Both the position numbers and the translations under genes were made by a program. The notes below the pieces were generated by a model that was given only the letters and a program-made list of their open reading frames with translations, had not been told where the DNA came from and did no database searches. From contig JAIRUU010000079.1 in the NCBI GenBank assembly GCA_031254225.1, positions 1 to 8,487 of the forward strand: 8,487 nucleotides of DNA, written 5' to 3'. The DNA comes from Candidatus Elusimicrobium euhamitermitis (GTDB taxonomy: Bacteria; Elusimicrobiota; Elusimicrobia; Elusimicrobiales; Elusimicrobiaceae). Shown piece by piece: positions 6,600 through 8,487 of the stretch (the first letter of the stretch is position 1; each line of letters starts with the position of its first letter).

Positions 6600-6665
6600 A
6601 TTAATATTTTACCAATTTTATATAATTATAAATATAACGTTTGAAAAAATTTTTTATTGCGGAAT
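6600..6665. promoter_or_regulatory. Divergent AT-rich promoter region between tolC and the DUF486 gene
   Basis: This 66-bp spacer must serve both directions. On the minus strand TTCAAA (6645-6640) and TATAAA (6622-6617) are 17 nt apart, and a perfect TATAAT lies at 6630-6625 with a poor -35. On the plus strand TATAAT lies at 6621-6626, also without a good -35. The candidate -10 boxes overlap, so the two promoters may compete. No clear operator palindrome was seen beyond the AT-rich symmetry. Confidence 0.4.
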
Positions 6666-6995
6666 ATGATAAGAACAATAGCTCTTCTTACGGTGTCAAA
6701 CACTTTCATGCTTGCGGCATGGTACGGGCATTTGAAATTCAAAGACAAAGCCCTGTGGCTGGTTATAACGGTAAGCTGGCTCATAGCTTTTGTGGAATAC
6801 TGTTTTCAGGTGCCGGCAAACCGCATAGGCTCGCAGTATTTTACCGTCACGCAGCTTAAAACCATACAGGAAATAGTTACGCTGACGGTGTTTGTAATTT
6901 TTTCTTCGTTATATTTCAGGGAAAAATTTGCGTGGAATCATTTCGCGGGTTTTATGTGTCTTGTGCTGGCTGCGTATTTTATATTCAAAAAATAG
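6666..6995 (+). CDS. DUF486 (DMT-superfamily-like) small membrane protein
   Basis: A 109-residue integral membrane protein with four predicted helices (about 3-21, 29-48, 67-85, 90-107). It matches the DUF486 family as I know it: SNTFMLAAWYGHLKFKDKALWLVI, the near-invariant SWLIAFVEYCFQVPANRIG (37-55), and QLKTIQEIVTLTVFVIFS, ending FIFKK. The family resembles half of a drug/metabolite transporter and probably dimerises, but no substrate is established. The ATG at 6666 is chosen because homologues begin just before this N-terminus. An in-frame TTG at 6657 has no ribosome site, and even the ATG has only GGA very close to it. The gene lies 9 nt before creD on the same strand, so they are probably co-transcribed. 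Confidence 0.88.
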   Translation: MIRTIALLTVSNTFMLAAWYGHLKFKDKALWLVITVSWLIAFVEYCFQVPANRIGSQYFTVTQLKTIQEIVTLTVFVIFSSLYFREKFAWNHFAGFMCLVLAAYFIFKK

Positions 6996-7004
6996 AGGAA
7001 TGTT

Positions 7005-8414
7005 ATGTCAAAAAAAATGAACTTCAAAGTTTTGTTAAAGGCCGTCGTCATAGGGGTGCTCTTGCTGCTCATGCTCATACCGCTGGCTTTTGTCAAAAGT
7101 CTGATGAGCGAAAGAAGCAATTATAAACAGGAAGCCCTGCGGACAATTTCCAGCTCCTGGGGCGCGGACCAGCTGGTAGCTGCGCCTTTTGTAAACGTTC
7201 CTTATTCTTATAACGTGCTTAGCGAAGATAAAAACGGCAAAAAAATAACAAATACCGTTGAAGGCGTTTATAAATTCTCGCCGAGAGATTTAAACGCGAA
7301 CGTTGAAATGACGCCGCAGATACGCTACATCGGCATTTTTGAAATGCCGGTTTACACGGCGGACTTTGCCGTGAGAGGAAATTTTACGCCGCAGGACGCG
7401 CCCGCCAACATCGGCCTGAGATACGGCTCTGCTTTTCTGACGATTGAGCTTACGGATTTAAAAGGCATAGCCAAAATGCCGGAAGGCAATTTTAACGGCG
7501 CGGCTCTGGACTTTGCGCCTTACGCGGGCAACGCGACCGTCGGTTATTCGGGCACGCTCGGCCGCGACGAAGATTATAAGTCAAACGTTGATCTGCCGCA
7601 GGTCAAAAAGATGGACAGTTATTATTCCGAGGATTACGCGGTAAGGGCTTACAGTTCCAGTAATTCCATAAAAGCTATTTCCGCGCCGGTGGATTTTAGA
7701 AATAAAAGCGGAAATTTTGAAATCAAATTTTCTCTGCGCGGCAGCGGCAGTTTAAACTTTGTGCCCACGGCGCGGCAGAATAAATTTTCCGTCAAATCCT
7801 CCTGGCCGGACCCGCTGTTTTTCAACAGCTTTTTGCCCAGCGCAAAAGAAATTTCTTCCAAAGGTTTTAAGGCGGACTGGGATATTTCGTATCTGGCCAG
7901 CGGCGTGCCGCAGAGCTTTGAGAAACTTGACGTCACGCAGTCCGTTTTCGGCGTAAAACTTTCCACGCCGGTGGACAATTACCGCAACGGTCTGCGCGCG
8001 GCAAAGTACGGAATTTTATTTTTGGCGCTGACTTTCCTGGCGTGTTTTGTGTTTGAAATCGCCGGCAAAAATCCCATTCACCCGTTCCAGTATATTTTGG
8101 TCGGCCTCGCCATGGCTGTGTTTTACCTGCTGCTGATTTCTTTGTCTGAATTTATCAGTTTCGGCCTTGCGTATTTTATAGCCGCGGCGGCCGTAGTCAT
8201 AATGATAAGCTGTTACATAAGATACGGCATTATAAAACAGCCCGGCGCGAAATATCTGCTTGCGCCGGCGGCGGCGTTTACGGTTTTATACGTATATCTT
8301 TACGTGCTTTTGCAGCTGCAGGATTTTTCTTTCCTGTTCGGCGCGCTCGGTTTGTTCGCGGGCTTAGGCGCGGTAATGTACGCAACGAGAAATATCAACT
8401 GGTATGAAGAATAA
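7005..8414 (+). CDS. creD: CreD-family inner-membrane protein
   Basis: The 469-residue product matches CreD in length and layout. One N-terminal helix (about 12-31) is followed by a large periplasmic domain (about 35-330) and five C-terminal helices (about 335-353, 361-381, 384-404, 415-437, 441-458). Conserved stretches shared with E. coli CreD include LLMLIPLAFVKSLMSERSNY, the SWPDPLFFNSFLPSAKEISSKGFKADW region, KYGILFLALTFLACFVFE, HPFQYILVGLAMAVFYLLLISLSE and the end YATRNINWYEE. CreD is an envelope protein induced by the CreBC system in enterobacteria and linked to envelope integrity and beta-lactam or colicin responses; its biochemical function is unknown. No creB or creC is present here. 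AGGA lies 5 nt before the ATG, just after the DUF486 stop. No strong terminator directly follows the gene. Confidence 0.94.
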   Translation: MSKKMNFKVLLKAVVIGVLLLLMLIPLAFVKSLMSERSNYKQEALRTISSSWGADQLVAAPFVNVPYSYNVLSEDKNGKKITNTVEGVYKFSPRDLNANVEMTPQIRYIGIFEMPVYTADFAVRGNFTPQDAPANIGLRYGSAFLTIELTDLKGIAKMPEGNFNGAALDFAPYAGNATVGYSGTLGRDEDYKSNVDLPQVKKMDSYYSEDYAVRAYSSSNSIKAISAPVDFRNKSGNFEIKFSLRGSGSLNFVPTARQNKFSVKSSWPDPLFFNSFLPSAKEISSKGFKADWDISYLASGVPQSFEKLDVTQSVFGVKLSTPVDNYRNGLRAAKYGILFLALTFLACFVFEIAGKNPIHPFQYILVGLAMAVFYLLLISLSEFISFGLAYFIAAAAVVIMISCYIRYGIIKQPGAKYLLAPAAAFTVLYVYLYVLLQLQDFSFLFGALGLFAGLGAVMYATRNINWYEE

Positions 8415-8424
8415 AATAAAATTT

Positions 8425-8475
8425 CCTCTCCCTGAGAGGGCGGGGGCCTGCCGCGCGTAGCGCAGCGTCGGCGGG
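8425..8475. repeat. GC-rich tandem hairpins downstream of creD (possible dispersed intergenic repeat)
   Basis: Two adjacent inverted repeats stand out against the AT-rich spacer. CCTCTC (8425-8430) pairs with GAGAGG (8434-8439) around a 3-nt loop. CCTGCCG (8447-8453) pairs with CGGCGGG (8469-8475), including one G-T pair, with an inner CGC/GCG pair. No poly-T run follows, so it is not a classical terminator. The structure resembles short palindromic intergenic repeats in many genomes. It may continue past the window end, so its boundaries are unknown. Confidence 0.45.
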
Positions 8476-8487
8476 TGAGGGTTCTGT

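Noticed and set aside
7649..7978. Minus-strand open frame of 109 codons inside creD
   Set aside because: It is antisense to the conserved periplasmic domain of creD with no start signal.
1..8487. Searched by eye for tRNA, rRNA, CRISPR arrays, transposase genes and integrase sites
   Set aside because: No clover-leaf sequences, spaced direct repeats, DDE or recombinase motifs or long terminal inverted repeats were recognised.

Overview
This window looks like chromosomal DNA from a Gram-negative (diderm) bacterium. It encodes a TolC-type outer-membrane channel with a signal peptide, a periplasmic adaptor and a CreD-type envelope protein. Coding sequence has moderate GC with many GCG/GCC alanine codons, and the spacers are AT-rich. 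I cannot fix the phylum from sequence alone. The style recalls Elusimicrobiota or a similar deep-branching diderm lineage, but that is a low-confidence impression.

Left part, read leftwards on the minus strand: secG, with its own promoter and a strong intrinsic terminator, then accB, then the start of accC, which runs off the left edge. AccC is an ordinary biotin carboxylase N-terminus. AccB is the surprise. It has the size, position and fold signature of a biotin carboxyl carrier protein, but serine 89 stands exactly where the biotinylated lysine of the EAMKM motif should be (ETASKK).

Middle part, also on the minus strand: a compact four-gene tripartite efflux operon in the order tolC-like, macA-like, macB-type ATPase, macB-type permease, with junctions of 1 nt, 3 nt and an 8-nt overlap. 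A multi-pass membrane protein with an HExxH (HEFAH) putative zinc-protease motif follows 39 nt after the permease. It may be the fifth gene of the operon.

Right part, on the plus strand and divergent from tolC: a small four-helix DUF486 membrane protein, then creD, separated by 9 nt. After creD the window ends in a GC-rich run of inverted repeats that looks like a dispersed intergenic element.

The best candidates for something new are the biotin-site-less AccB inside an accBC pair and the HExxH membrane protein behind a MacAB-TolC exporter. No tRNA, rRNA, CRISPR array, transposase or phage gene was seen. No stretch longer than 300 bases lacks a gene.
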